A DNA stretch of 43,616 nt from Clostridium sp. (GTDB taxonomy: Bacteria; Bacillota; Clostridia; Lachnospirales; Lachnospiraceae): NCBI GenBank assembly GCA_023664775.1, contig JAMPEW010000025.1, forward strand, positions 1-43,616, written 5' to 3'. Each line of letters starts with the position of its first letter. The stretch's first letter is position 1. Under the pieces are notes generated by a model that was given only the letters and a program-made list of their open reading frames with translations, was not told the DNA's origin and made no database searches. Below are positions 35,192-43,616 of the stretch, piece by piece. The translations under genes and the position numbers were made by a program.

Positions 35192-36262
35192 ATGGGATAT
35201 AAGTCACTGATTATTAATCCGGGTTCAACATCAACAAAGATTGGCGTGTTTGAGGATGAGACATTACTTTTTGAGGAGACCTTGAGACATGCAACAGAGG
35301 TTATCGCACAGTATGACAGCGTCGTTGCACAAAAGGATTTCCGCAAGGAGGTTATTACAAACGTACTTGCAGAGAAGAATTTTGACATTAAAACCCTTGA
35401 TGTGGTTGTGGGTCGCGGCGGACTTTTAAAGCCGATTCCGGGTGGAACCTATGCGATATCTGATGCGCTTATAAAGGATTTGACAGAGGCAAAGAGAGGA
35501 GAGCATGCATCAAATCTCGGCGGTCTTATTGCAAAGGAAATAGCAGATGAGCTTGGCGTTCCTTCCTTCATTGTAGACCCTGTCGTTGTTGACGAGCTTC
35601 AGGACGTTGCAAGGCTTTCGGGACATCCGGAGCTTCCAAGAACAAGCATATTCCACGCACTTAACCAAAAGGCAGTTGCAAAGAGATATGCTAAGGAGGT
35701 TGGAAAGAAGTATGAGGACCTTAACCTTATCGTTGTTCATATGGGAGGCGGCGTATCTGTAGGCGCACATAAGAACGGAAGGGTTATTGACGTATTTAAT
35801 GCTCTTGATGGTGACGGTGCATTTTCGCCTGAGAGAGTTGGCGGAGTGCCTAATGGCGAGCTTGTAAAGCTTTGTTATTCAGGAAAGTACACAGAGAAGG
35901 AAATGGTTAAGCAGCTTGTAGGAAAAGGCGGTTACAACGCTTACCTTGGAACAAATGACGCAAGGGACGTTGAGGATCTTGCATTTAATAAAAAGGATGA
36001 AAATGCAAAGCTTGTGCTTGATGCATTCTCCTATCAGGTTTGCAAGGATATTGGTGCGCAGGCAGCAGTTCTTGCAGGCAAGGTAGACCAGATTATACTT
36101 ACAGGCGGTATTGCTTATTCAGCATACACTACAGGCAGAATTAAGGAAATGGTATCATTTATTGCAGACGTTACCGTATACGCAGGAGAGGATGAGCTTC
36201 TTGCTCTTGCACAAGGTGCCCTTAGAGTTCTCAATAAGGAGGAGGAAGCTAAGGTTTATTAG
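35192..36262 (+). CDS. buk: Butyrate kinase
   Basis: The 356-residue ASKHA-fold acyl kinase has the acetokinase-type motifs [41 protein letters not shown] and LTGGIAYS. It converts butyryl phosphate and ADP to butyrate and ATP, ending the butyrate pathway fed by the upstream Ptb. A GAAAGGAA site lies before the ATG. Confidence 0.95.
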   Translation: MGYKSLIINPGSTSTKIGVFEDETLLFEETLRHATEVIAQYDSVVAQKDFRKEVITNVLAEKNFDIKTLDVVVGRGGLLKPIPGGTYAISDALIKDLTEAKRGEHASNLGGLIAKEIADELGVPSFIVDPVVVDELQDVARLSGHPELPRTSIFHALNQKAVAKRYAKEVGKKYEDLNLIVVHMGGGVSVGAHKNGRVIDVFNALDGDGAFSPERVGGVPNGELVKLCYSGKYTEKEMVKQLVGKGGYNAYLGTNDARDVEDLAFNKKDENAKLVLDAFSYQVCKDIGAQAAVLAGKVDQIILTGGIAYSAYTTGRIKEMVSFIADVTVYAGEDELLALAQGALRVLNKEEEAKVY

Positions 36263-36276
36263 AAGGAGAGAAAAGC

Positions 36277-38892
36277 ATGGATAATAATTTTAATAATGGT
36301 ATGCCGGAACAGATAACTCCAAATCCCACAATGCCGCAGGCTGATACAGTGCAGCCACAGCCATATGGGATGCCACAGCCTGAAATGAACCAGCAGATGC
36401 AGGCTGATACAGTGCAGCCACAGCCGTATGGGATGCCACAGCCTGATATGAATCAGCAGATGCAGGCTGACACAGTGCAGTCGCAGCCATACGGGGTGCC
36501 GCAGCCTGAAATGAACCAGCAGATGCAGGCTGACACAGTGCAGTCGCAGCCGTATGGGATGCCGCAGCCTGAAATGAACCAACAAATGTATGGACAGCAG
36601 GCACAGCCGAATACAAACCAGCAGATGTATGGGCAGCAGGCACAGCCAAATACAAATCAGCAGATGTATGGACAGCAGGCACAGCCGAATATGAATCAGC
36701 CTCAGGCACAGCCTGTAAATGCAGGTGGAGGAAATGGAAGCAAAAAGCCGCCGAAACCTCCAAAGGTTAAAAAGCCGATGACAGGCGGGAAGCTTGCAGG
36801 AATTATATGTGGTGGAATTGCTGCTGTTGTCGCAATTGTATGTGGCGTTATATTTATACCGAAGCTTTTTAGAACGGATAAAGAGGTCGTGATAGACGCC
36901 TTTGAAGCCACATTAGTTACTGATACTGAAAATGTTTATATGGAAGATACGTTAGGACTCTCGGAAATTCAAAGTAAGCTTCAGGAGAGCGGCGGAACGA
37001 TTCGTATGAATTTCGGCATTGACGATGTAGAGGATGTGAATATCGACTTGGGCTTTGCAATTGAGGAGGTTTATAACCCTGTCGATAAGCTGATTGAATA
37101 TTCCATAGAGGCGCTTGGCGATGGTGATAGCCTCATTAAGCTCAACTGCTTTGGTGATGAAACAAATACCTATGTTGAGTTTGAGAATATCATTGACGGC
37201 TATTTTATGATTCCGAATGACGATCCAATAGGCGCGCTTGCCAGCTCGTGCTTTGGCGACGAGATGGATGCTGCGGAGTTAGCGGAACTAAGCAGTGTAT
37301 TTCAGCTTGATTATTTTGGCACTGATTCCTCCGATGGAACTACGGTGGATATTAATTCAGGATATGTCAGTGCCGTTGAGGAGCTTTGGGATAAGGCAGA
37401 GTTTGAAAAACAGGGAAACGCCAAGATTGATGTAAATGGAAAAACAGTTACTGCAAAGGAATATACGGTTACCTTAAGGGAAGAAAACATTGAAAATGCC
37501 TTTGTTTCTATTTTTGACGGTGTAAAGGAGACATACGAAAATGATCCTGACCTTCTTGATAGTACAGGAATGGATTATGCAACCTTTGAAGCTACGATAG
37601 CACAGGCACAGCAAATGATACCTTCCCTTATAAGCGGAGATTTCGTTGTAAAGGTGTATATAAAGGATAAAGAGGTAGTTAAGATTACCTCAGCAGACGA
37701 CATTTCACTTTACGGAGTGAGTATGTCATATGACTTTTTCCTTGATATAGATGACAACGATATTCAGGGCGCAATGACCTTTGATATTATGGGCGAGGCA
37801 ATGAATATTTCTTTTGAAGCCCATGATTTACAGGGAAATGCAAATGGAAGGGCTGTAATGTCCATAGATGGAGATTCGGTAGAGCTTGTATACAACTCAA
37901 CGGTCGATGATACGGATGCTGCCTCAAATGTTAAGTATAATTGTGATGTCCTTGAGAATGGGGATGTTATATTTTCAATTGATGGCGAAAAAAGCTTTAA
38001 TAAAGTGGATAATTCATTTCATGCAAGCATGACAATGGGCGATGAATTCGATGAGGTTGCAATTAACATTTCAGGAAAGCTTACGGATATTAATAAGGGA
38101 GTATCCTTTAGGCTTGTTATTGATGAACTCACGCTTGACTTTGATGAAGACATTGTCGTAAAAATGAATATGGAATATGCAGTTGATACATCTGCAAATA
38201 CGGCAAGAAAATATGACAGCAGCAAGAAGGTGTATGAGCTTGCAACACTTACGGAAACAGAATATGAGAATATGCTAGATGAAAATACCGACCTCATTAT
38301 GAATTGGCTGGAGAAGCTGATGGATAATGCATTTATAAATACATTAGTTGATGCAGCGTTTGATGCATATACGGTATATCCTGACCAAGATTTTGATAAT
38401 CCGGACCCTAACGAGTCTGTAGTGACAAATACTGTGGATGACATGATAATAGAGGATGGCGGTATTAGAATTCGTGTTCTTGAAAGCCTGCCGGGGCTTA
38501 CATGTACGTACGATGGAATTACTTATATAATCTTTAATGATGATAATTATAACTATAACGTAAATAATTATGACTATGACGTAACTTACATGATATTTGC
38601 GGATATGGAGCCAAGAGAGCTTGTAGATTTGTATTTTGAAGAGATAGATGATGCAGAAGATGCTGTGGTTGAGCTTGATTCTGAGCTTACGCTATCAGAT
38701 GGCTCTACAGTTTACTATTCATTTCAAAAAATGGGAACAAATGAGTTCGATTATGGCAGTCAGGGTGTGTATGCCAAGGATTTAGGCAATGGTGCATGTG
38801 TCGTGGCCGCAATATTTGTAATTGGACGTGATACAACCTCCGCAGAGCTTGGAGAGGCACTGTTAGACAAGAATTTTGAGCTGCTTCAGTAA
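36277..38892 (+). CDS. Gln/Pro-repeat membrane protein with large extracellular region
   Basis: The protein has 871 residues. An N-terminal low-complexity tail is made of QPYGMPQPEMNQQM-type units and YGQQAQPN units (about 20-145). It is followed by KKPPKPPKVKKP, a transmembrane helix (about 172-195) and a long acidic, beta-rich outer domain. The C-terminal region (about 730-871) has many Tyr/Asn/Asp. It resembles the 15267/16337 pair in plan, with tail, PPKPPK, one membrane helix and an outer part, here fused into one chain. AGAAGGAGAG precedes the ATG, 14 nt after buk. The function is unknown. Confidence 0.72.
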   Translation: MDNNFNNGMPEQITPNPTMPQADTVQPQPYGMPQPEMNQQMQADTVQPQPYGMPQPDMNQQMQADTVQSQPYGVPQPEMNQQMQADTVQSQPYGMPQPEMNQQMYGQQAQPNTNQQMYGQQAQPNTNQQMYGQQAQPNMNQPQAQPVNAGGGNGSKKPPKPPKVKKPMTGGKLAGIICGGIAAVVAIVCGVIFIPKLFRTDKEVVIDAFEATLVTDTENVYMEDTLGLSEIQSKLQESGGTIRMNFGIDDVEDVNIDLGFAIEEVYNPVDKLIEYSIEALGDGDSLIKLNCFGDETNTYVEFENIIDGYFMIPNDDPIGALASSCFGDEMDAAELAELSSVFQLDYFGTDSSDGTTVDINSGYVSAVEELWDKAEFEKQGNAKIDVNGKTVTAKEYTVTLREENIENAFVSIFDGVKETYENDPDLLDSTGMDYATFEATIAQAQQMIPSLISGDFVVKVYIKDKEVVKITSADDISLYGVSMSYDFFLDIDDNDIQGAMTFDIMGEAMNISFEAHDLQGNANGRAVMSIDGDSVELVYNSTVDDTDAASNVKYNCDVLENGDVIFSIDGEKSFNKVDNSFHASMTMGDEFDEVAINISGKLTDINKGVSFRLVIDELTLDFDEDIVVKMNMEYAVDTSANTARKYDSSKKVYELATLTETEYENMLDENTDLIMNWLEKLMDNAFINTLVDAAFDAYTVYPDQDFDNPDPNESVVTNTVDDMIIEDGGIRIRVLESLPGLTCTYDGITYIIFNDDNYNYNVNNYDYDVTYMIFADMEPRELVDLYFEEIDDAEDAVVELDSELTLSDGSTVYYSFQKMGTNEFDYGSQGVYAKDLGNGACVVAAIFVIGRDTTSAELGEALLDKNFELLQ
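36331..36700 (+). repeat. In-frame repeat encoding QPYGMPQPEMNQQM units
   Basis: There are four imperfect copies of a roughly 69-nt unit (ADTVQPQPYGMPQPEMNQQMQ), then three copies of a 39-nt unit (MYGQQAQPNTNQQ). All copies keep the frame. Variation between copies is mostly at synonymous or conservative positions (P/S, E/D, M/V). Confidence 0.88.
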
Positions 38893-38904
38893 GGGTTAAT
38901 TGCC

Positions 38905-39672
38905 ATGAGTTTTGTTGAGATAAAAGGAAAAAAAATCGGCGTGGGAAGTCCAAAAATCTGTGTGTCTGTTATGGGACAAACGGAGGAAGAACTATTACGG
39001 CAAATAAATACCCTGCAAAATAATCAAATGATTGACATAGTTGAAATAAGAGCTGATTATTTTCAGGGGCTTGGGCGTCCCGACGAGGTAGAACGGCTTA
39101 TGACGGCAGTACAGAGCGGGCTGTCGGAAAAAATCGTACTATTTACTATGAGAAGTGAAAAGGAGGGCGGGCAAAGACTGCCCTCTGACATTATGGATAT
39201 TGACGGAATAAACAGACTGGTTATATCAAGCAAGCTTGCGGATATTGTGGATATCGAGCTATCTGATGGAGCTTCGTCAAAAAGGGAGCTTGTAGAGCTG
39301 GCACATGCGAATGCCGTTAAAATCATTATGTCATACCATAATTTTGACACAACCCCTGAATCGGAATTTATGACAGGGAAGCTTGAAGCCATGAAAAATA
39401 TGGGCGCTGATATAATAAAAATAGCCGTTATGCCGAAAACCATACATGATGTATACAGATTGATGGAAGCGGCCACAGATACAAAAGAAAGGTTTAATGT
39501 ACCCCTTGTTGCAATTTCCATGGGAGCATTTGGTGCAATCACAAGAATATCGGGAGCGCTTTATGGAAGTGACATAACCTTTGGGGCATTGGAACGGGCT
39601 TCTGCGCCGGGGCAAATTCCCGTGTCAGACTTAAAAAGAATGATGGACGACATTGAAAGATATTGCATGTAA
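38905..39672 (+). CDS. aroD: Type I 3-dehydroquinate dehydratase
   Basis: The 255-residue TIM-barrel protein carries EIRADYF, MRSEKEGG, MSYHNFDTTPE with the catalytic His, and the Schiff-base Lys in IIKIAVMP. It ends with the family segment RISGALYGSDITFGA and APGQIPV. It dehydrates 3-dehydroquinate in the shikimate pathway. The ribosome-binding site is weak (AAGGGT). Its TAA stop lies within a long hairpin shared with the convergent oxidoreductase gene. Confidence 0.95.
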   Translation: MSFVEIKGKKIGVGSPKICVSVMGQTEEELLRQINTLQNNQMIDIVEIRADYFQGLGRPDEVERLMTAVQSGLSEKIVLFTMRSEKEGGQRLPSDIMDIDGINRLVISSKLADIVDIELSDGASSKRELVELAHANAVKIIMSYHNFDTTPESEFMTGKLEAMKNMGADIIKIAVMPKTIHDVYRLMEAATDTKERFNVPLVAISMGAFGAITRISGALYGSDITFGALERASAPGQIPVSDLKRMMDDIERYCM

Positions 39673-39780
39673 AATACGGGACTGCCGTACTTACAGACAA
39701 TCCCGACTGTTATATGTCCGAGGCGAATTACGCACATATAGCAGTCGGTGTGTCTGCAAATATGGCAGTCCCGTATTTTA
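39670..39780. terminator. 111-nt bidirectional hairpin containing both convergent stop codons
   Basis: TAAAATACGGGACTGCC (39670-39686) is exactly complementary to 39764-39780. Inner blocks continue the match: TTACAGACA with TGTCTGCAA, CCGACTG with CAGTCGG, and TATATGT with ACATATA. The outermost TAA on each strand is the stop codon of aroD (+) and of the oxidoreductase (-). It is a strong bidirectional terminator, or a palindromic repeat settled between the two genes. Confidence 0.9.
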
Positions 39781-40758
39781 CTCCATCGGAAATTTTATCT
39801 TCCACGTATTTCTTAGGTAATCAAGAAATTTCATTGTATTTATCAAAAGCTCCTGCGGCTGGTAAGGGTCCTCATTTTTTCCTATAATGATATTGTCTCT
39901 GGCAGTCAAAAATTCAAACTCATAGCCTGATATTTGTTTCTCAGGTAATTTGGTATCATCAATAAGCTGTCCGTCACCATTATAAATACGGTAGCCTGTC
40001 GGACAGTTTATATTGTCAAGCAGGACATAACCACGTTCCCCATATATAACTGCATTATTGTCAGCGTTGTACATGACGGTTAAAAAAACGGAAGCTGTCT
40101 GTCCCGCTCCAAACCGTAGCTGTAAAACCTCCTGTGCATCCACGTCAGTCGGCAGCTTGGCACATTCTGAAATAACCGAGGTTGGAAGCGTGCCGTAAAT
40201 CATTTGCAGCATATTGATAGGGTATACACCCAAATCAAGCAGGGCGCCACCGCCAAGGGAAGGCTCCTTGATGCGTTCCTTATCAAAAACCTTGTAGCCG
40301 AGGCTGCATGTAACATGATGAATGTCTCCGATTACACCCAGCTTTAAATTGTAAATCAGCCGGAGATATATCGGCAGGGAACGAATCCACATAGCTTCCG
40401 CCGCATATAAATTTTTTTCCTTTGCAAGAGCTAAAATTTCTTCTGTTGTTTTTGTATTGTAGGAAAACGGCTTTTCAACCAAAACGGGCTTGCCTGCATT
40501 CAGGGCAAGACGGGCATGCTCTGCATGAAGCGAGTTTGGGGTTGCAACGTAAATAAGCTCAACCTCAGGGTCATTTACAAGCTCCTCGTATGAACCATAT
40601 CGTTTAAATATATTATACTTTTCACCGAAAGCGTCTGCCTTTTCCATTGTTCTTGACGCTACGGCATATGCCTCCACGCCGTCTAATTTTTCTAATGTAT
40701 CTGCAACCTTGCCGGCGATGTTGCCCGCGCCTAAGATACCAACCTTAAATCTAATCAT
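39778..40758 (-). CDS. Gfo/Idh/MocA-family NAD(P)-dependent oxidoreductase
   Basis: The 326-residue protein has the N-terminal Rossmann motif GILGAGNIAGK (about 7-17), then VLVEKPFSYN (EKP motif, about 96) and a C-terminal beta-sheet substrate domain. AAAGGACG at 40765-40772 (minus strand) supports the ATG at 40758; a longer frame to 40821 lacks a site. Family members act on sugars, inositols or related dehydrogenase substrates. The specific substrate is unknown. Its stop lies in the 111-nt hairpin. Confidence 0.9.
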   Translation of the reverse strand: MIRFKVGILGAGNIAGKVADTLEKLDGVEAYAVASRTMEKADAFGEKYNIFKRYGSYEELVNDPEVELIYVATPNSLHAEHARLALNAGKPVLVEKPFSYNTKTTEEILALAKEKNLYAAEAMWIRSLPIYLRLIYNLKLGVIGDIHHVTCSLGYKVFDKERIKEPSLGGGALLDLGVYPINMLQMIYGTLPTSVISECAKLPTDVDAQEVLQLRFGAGQTASVFLTVMYNADNNAVIYGERGYVLLDNINCPTGYRIYNGDGQLIDDTKLPEKQISGYEFEFLTARDNIIIGKNEDPYQPQELLINTMKFLDYLRNTWKIKFPME

Positions 40759-40893
40759 AAAAAACGTCCTTTCAATCACGATAATATCATACATTATACT
40801 TGAAAAAAAAATAATATTCAACTCATGTAATGCAAAAATAAAACAGGAATGGTATGGCTGAAAAACCCCAAAAAGGCTGCCTATAACAAGACA

Positions 40894-42321
40894 TTATTTT
40901 ACAATTTCCCAATGCCCTGACTTATCCGAGCCGACACGAATAATAGCACCTTTGTCTTTCAAAGATTTGATTGCTCGGTCAATAGTACGGGCAGAGATAT
41001 CGAGAGCTTCAATAAGGTCTGTTCTTGTTGTGGTTGGATTATTAGCAATAGCTTCGTAAACAAGTAATTCATTTTTGCTAAAATCATCGAAATTTACTTC
41101 GCCATTTACTTTGCCAGCTTCGCCATTTACTTCGCCATTTCTTTCGCCGATTTCTTTGCCATTGCGAATTGTCACGTTTAGCATAAAGGCGTTATCAACA
41201 TATTCAGGAGCAGGAAGTCCGGCGTTTTCCATTTCATTAAACATACGGTCTACACCTTCGCCAAACTCTTTTACATACTCATACTGATGTAAAAATTCTG
41301 CAATCTTAGGATTGCGGGAGAAGTGGACGGTGCGGAGATTGTTCAGGCGAACAATTCCCGGCAATGTTCCCGGACTTTCAACAGTAATGCGATCATCGAA
41401 CATTTTGATTTGAATGTCTGTTCCCTTGATACTGTAATCACGATGGGCAACGGCATTTATGATGATTTCTTTCCAAGCAAACTCAGGATATTCAGACGTG
41501 GTTACAAATCTACCGTCACTACCAAGTCGGGTATGTTCCTTGATTTGGTCACGCACAAAATCCAATGTCTGACGAACTATATCAAGAATACGACCGTTGA
41601 ACACCTTGTCCTTAATGACATTCATTTCTGTGCCGACTTTGGCATCCGTTCCTTCATAGCGAATAAAACGGACTCTTGCTCTTTGGAAGAACTGTTGAGG
41701 GTTTTTGCCGAAAAGAAGTAATGCAGCACCACTCATTTCTTCTCTGCCATCGTGTTGCACAATGTAATTATTATTTTGACGGATATATTCTTCGGCGGAT
41801 TTTCTGTAGCCAATCTTCTCGCAGTACTCTGATACAAAATCTAAATCAATATCTTCGATAGAGGAACGGAACACAGGTTCATCTTCATAATACCGAGAAC
41901 CCTTTGCATACATAAGCTGCAAGCGTTCATCAAAGTTCAGTTTCTTTGATTTATCGCCCATACGATAATACGCATCATCCTGCTGATTAGCGTGTAGCTC
42001 CGAACTTTGCGGAATAGTAATAACAAGTAGATGGTTCGGCTTACCGTCTTTGTCTACACAGTCAACGGTTTCCGTCAGTACACGGATAGAAGGCTTGCAG
42101 TAATCAAATGGCACTCTCAAAATGTCATTGACATTGTTTTGATAGTCGTCTATTCCAGTTACGGTAAAATCATCTTCGATACCAATGACGAGAGTACCAC
42201 CGTCGGCATTGGCAAATGCTACGATATGGTTGGATAAGCCTTTAGGATCTTTCCTTGCACTTTTGCGGTCGTAGGTCTGATCCTCTTTCTTTGTATATAG
42301 TTCTTCAAGCGTGTATTGCAT
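40894..42321 (-). CDS. AlbA_2-domain (Schlafen-like) putative ATP-dependent DNA-binding protein
   Basis: The 475-residue protein begins with the AlbA_2 domain (EDQTYDRKSARKDPKGLSNHIVAFANADGGTLVIGIEDD). It continues with a GHKL-like ATP-binding region (EIIINAVAHRDYS, then ITVESPGTLPG) and a C-terminal winged helix (NPTTTRTDLIEALDISARTIDRAIKSLK). A low-complexity NGEVNGEAGKVNGEVN linker lies before the last domain. GGAGG supports the ATG at 42321. Such proteins are common in accessory and mobile regions and act as regulators or possible defence factors. The actual role is unknown. Confidence 0.88.
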   Translation of the reverse strand: MQYTLEELYTKKEDQTYDRKSARKDPKGLSNHIVAFANADGGTLVIGIEDDFTVTGIDDYQNNVNDILRVPFDYCKPSIRVLTETVDCVDKDGKPNHLLVITIPQSSELHANQQDDAYYRMGDKSKKLNFDERLQLMYAKGSRYYEDEPVFRSSIEDIDLDFVSEYCEKIGYRKSAEEYIRQNNNYIVQHDGREEMSGAALLLFGKNPQQFFQRARVRFIRYEGTDAKVGTEMNVIKDKVFNGRILDIVRQTLDFVRDQIKEHTRLGSDGRFVTTSEYPEFAWKEIIINAVAHRDYSIKGTDIQIKMFDDRITVESPGTLPGIVRLNNLRTVHFSRNPKIAEFLHQYEYVKEFGEGVDRMFNEMENAGLPAPEYVDNAFMLNVTIRNGKEIGERNGEVNGEAGKVNGEVNFDDFSKNELLVYEAIANNPTTTRTDLIEALDISARTIDRAIKSLKDKGAIIRVGSDKSGHWEIVK

Positions 42322-42498
42322 ACACTTTACCTCCAATGTTTGGATATTCTTATTTCAAAAATTCTCTGTGGTATTCCTGCGGTCTAAACCTATGCCCTTA
42401 ACTGATAAGTGCATTGGCTCTTATAATCAAACCGACTGCCCTTTTCTATAAATCTTCCTACTAATTCTATCATATGTGTGTCCCCAATATGGTACTTA

Positions 42499-42912
42499 TC
42501 ATTGACCGCTCTGAAGATATTTCTTTGGGGTGTATTTTTTATTTCTTTTTTTCGCATCTATATAGGCTTCTTGAATGGCAAGCATAAACTCATCCATATC
42601 TTCTTCAGCCATTTCGCCGCTTGAGAACAGTCCAGTTACTTCGGACATTAGTTTTTCAGCACTCTTTTTGCCACGATAGCCGAAGTTCTCTTTTGCTCCA
42701 AGGACGAACGCTTCGTCATCGGAAAGCAGATAATTGACATTGATACCAAGTGCATCTGCTATTCTCTTATAAGCATCCCTTGTACGAGGAAAAGACTTTC
42801 CGGTTTCATAAGATGTAATAACACGGTTTGTTACGCCAATTTTGTCGGCAAGCTCCTTCTGTGTTAGATTTTGTTTTCTTCGTTCCTCTCTTATTTTTTC
42901 TCCGAAAGTCAT
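42499..42912 (-). CDS. Xre-family helix-turn-helix regulator
   Basis: This 137-residue protein has an N-terminal HTH (LTQKELADKIGVTNRVITSYETGKSFPRTRD) and an acidic C-terminal part. TAGGAGAA precedes the ATG. Upstream lie six GAAGTT hexamers and a minus-strand promoter, suggesting autoregulation. It is transcribed in the same direction as the AlbA_2 gene 177 nt downstream, with which it may form an operon of accessory type. Confidence 0.9.
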   Translation of the reverse strand: MTFGEKIREERRKQNLTQKELADKIGVTNRVITSYETGKSFPRTRDAYKRIADALGINVNYLLSDDEAFVLGAKENFGYRGKKSAEKLMSEVTGLFSSGEMAEEDMDEFMLAIQEAYIDAKKRNKKYTPKKYLQSGQ

Positions 42913-42947
42913 AATATGGTTCTCCTATTTGTGTATTTTTGATGTTA

Positions 42948-43090
42948 AACTTCTAAAAATTATTGACAAGCGAAGTTCAAATGTGTATAATAATAAATAC
43001 GAAGTTAAACTACTATTATCTTACGCATAACTTCCTTGAATGTCAAGAGGTTTCGTAAAAAAGTAGAAGTTAATTTGCAAATTTGAAGTT
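42948..43090. promoter_or_regulatory. Face-to-face promoters with six GAAGTT operator-like sites
   Basis: GAAGTT occurs at 42972-42977, 43001-43006, 43066-43071 and 43085-43090, and inverted at 42948-42953 and 43029-43034. A consensus plus-strand promoter is TTGACA (42963-42968), 17 nt, TATAAT (42986-42991). A minus-strand one is TTGACA (43046-43041), 17 nt, TAAGAT (43023-43018). Both have GAAGTT in the spacer and point at each other, so their first transcripts overlap. The Xre protein is the likely binder. Confidence 0.6.
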
Positions 43091-43147
43091 GAAAATCATT
43101 TCAGTATGTACATATAGTATATCCACTTTCAGATAAAGGAGCATAAA

Positions 43148-43189
43148 ATGGGCGGAAATGATACAAAGGCAATTAAATATCTTAGGTAA
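43148..43189 (+). CDS. Thirteen-codon ORF, truncated gene or leader peptide
   Basis: AAAGGAG (43135-43141) is followed 6 nt later by ATG and MGGNDTKAIKYLR, then TAA. The site is strong and lies downstream of the plus-strand promoter at 42963. MGGNDTK-like starts are known from some mobile-element recombinases, so this could be the surviving start of a lost element gene. A regulatory leader peptide is the alternative. Confidence 0.35.
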   Translation: MGGNDTKAIKYLR

Positions 43190-43194
43190 ATACG

Positions 43195-43224
43195 TTGACA
43201 TATAACGGTAAATTAGTTTATACT
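43195..43224 (+). promoter_or_regulatory. ileS promoter
   Basis: TTGACA (43195-43200) and TATACT (43219-43224) are 18 nt apart. The leader to the ileS ATG is about 40 nt and shows no T-box features. Confidence 0.7.
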
Positions 43225-43270
43225 TAAATGTTAGTGAATGCTAGGTTTTAACAAGAAAGGAAATACAAAT

Positions 43271-43616
43271 ATGTATGAAAAGGTTTCTGCTAAGCTGAAT
43301 TTTGTTGAGCACGAGGATAAGGTGCTTTCCTTTTGGAAGGAAAATAAGATATTTGAAAAAAGTATCGAGGAAAAAAAGGATTTGCCTACCTATACATTTT
43401 ATGACGGGCCTCCTACGGCAAACGGAAAGCCGCACATCGGCCATGTGCTTACCCGTGTCATTAAGGACATGATTCCGAGATACCAGACGATGAAGGGTCA
43501 TAAGATTATAAGAAAAGCAGGCTGGGACACACATGGGCTTCCTGTGGAGCTTGAGGTTGAGAAGCTTCTTGGCATAGACGGTAAGGAGCAGATAGAGGAA
43601 TACGGTCTTGACCCAT
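43271..43616 (+). CDS. ileS: Isoleucyl-tRNA synthetase, N-terminal part (runs off the window)
   Basis: The visible 115 residues include the class I signature region [23 protein letters not shown] (HIGH) followed by [14 protein letters not shown]. The [11 protein letters not shown] start and [11 protein letters not shown] fit the IleRS type with eukaryote-like features common in clostridia. It charges tRNA-Ile. AAAGGAAAT precedes the ATG. The gene is cut by the window end and its C-terminal part cannot be judged. Confidence 0.93.
   Translation, partial: MYEKVSAKLNFVEHEDKVLSFWKENKIFEKSIEEKKDLPTYTFYDGPPTANGKPHIGHVLTRVIKDMIPRYQTMKGHKIIRKAGWDTHGLPVELEVEKLLGIDGKEQIEEYGLDP

Noticed and set aside
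43225-43270. T-box leader for ileS
   Set aside because: The interval between promoter and start is far too short, and no AGGGUGGNACCGCG-like segment is visible.

Overview
The window looks like the replication-origin region of a Lachnospiraceae-type Firmicute, AT-rich and butyrate-forming. Three things point there. The gene order is rnpA-rpmH / dnaA-dnaN-(S4 protein)-recF-gyrB-gyrA. The tRNA genes do not encode CCA. A phosphate butyryltransferase-butyrate kinase pair is present, and Coprococcus/Butyrivibrio-like lineages use this route. The genus is inferred from gene content; no search was run.

Layout. (1) 1-295: rnpA (partial) and rpmH on the minus strand. (2) 296-4683: the rpmH-dnaA spacer, where oriC is expected. 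It carries a 260-bp, DnaA-box-rich block twice, as inverted copies about 98% identical (411-669 and 4324-4590). Between them lie five genes: a secreted 140-residue protein of unknown family, two ABC-2-like membrane proteins, their ATPase, and a membrane-anchored protein. (3) 4684-13583: dnaA, dnaN, S4 protein, recF, gyrB, gyrA and a small membrane protein, closed by a terminator. (4) 13725-17818: two-subunit class I fumarase, then a zinc-ribbon/Pro-Gly-Gln-repeat membrane protein and its exported partner. (5) 18290-21033: tRNA-Ser, tRNA-Asn, a FUSC-like membrane protein, tRNA-Cys and a two-domain PPK2 on the minus strand. (6) 21350-25496: MarR regulator with MATE pump, a P-loop kinase-like gene, a YegS-type lipid kinase on the minus strand, and two small unknown genes. 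(7) 25808-28566: a metal-efflux operon with an ArsR-type operator, a free-standing HMA protein, a Zn/Cd/Pb P1B-ATPase and an ArsR/SmtB repressor. (8) 28620-33792: Maf, a TerB-like/AAA+ protein, an Orn/Lys/Arg decarboxylase and a second MATE protein. (9) 33804-39672: a promoter with a possibly structured leader, a Lys-rich membrane protein, ptb-buk, a second repeat-tailed membrane protein and aroD. (10) 39778-43270: a Gfo/Idh/MocA oxidoreductase on the minus strand, and a small accessory patch (AlbA_2/ATPase protein, Xre regulator, face-to-face promoters with six GAAGTT sites, a 13-codon ORF). ileS then runs off the right end.

The most unusual feature is the inverted duplication of the presumed oriC around a five-gene exporter/secreted-protein cassette. 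The arms differ by six substitutions and an 8-nt indel. They are therefore real, separately diverging copies, and recombination between them could invert the cassette. Other points of interest are the 111-nt hairpin whose stem contains both stop codons of a convergent gene pair, the double-palindrome MarR operator over a consensus promoter, and two membrane proteins with Pro/Gln repeat tails and matching PPKPPK juxtamembrane segments.
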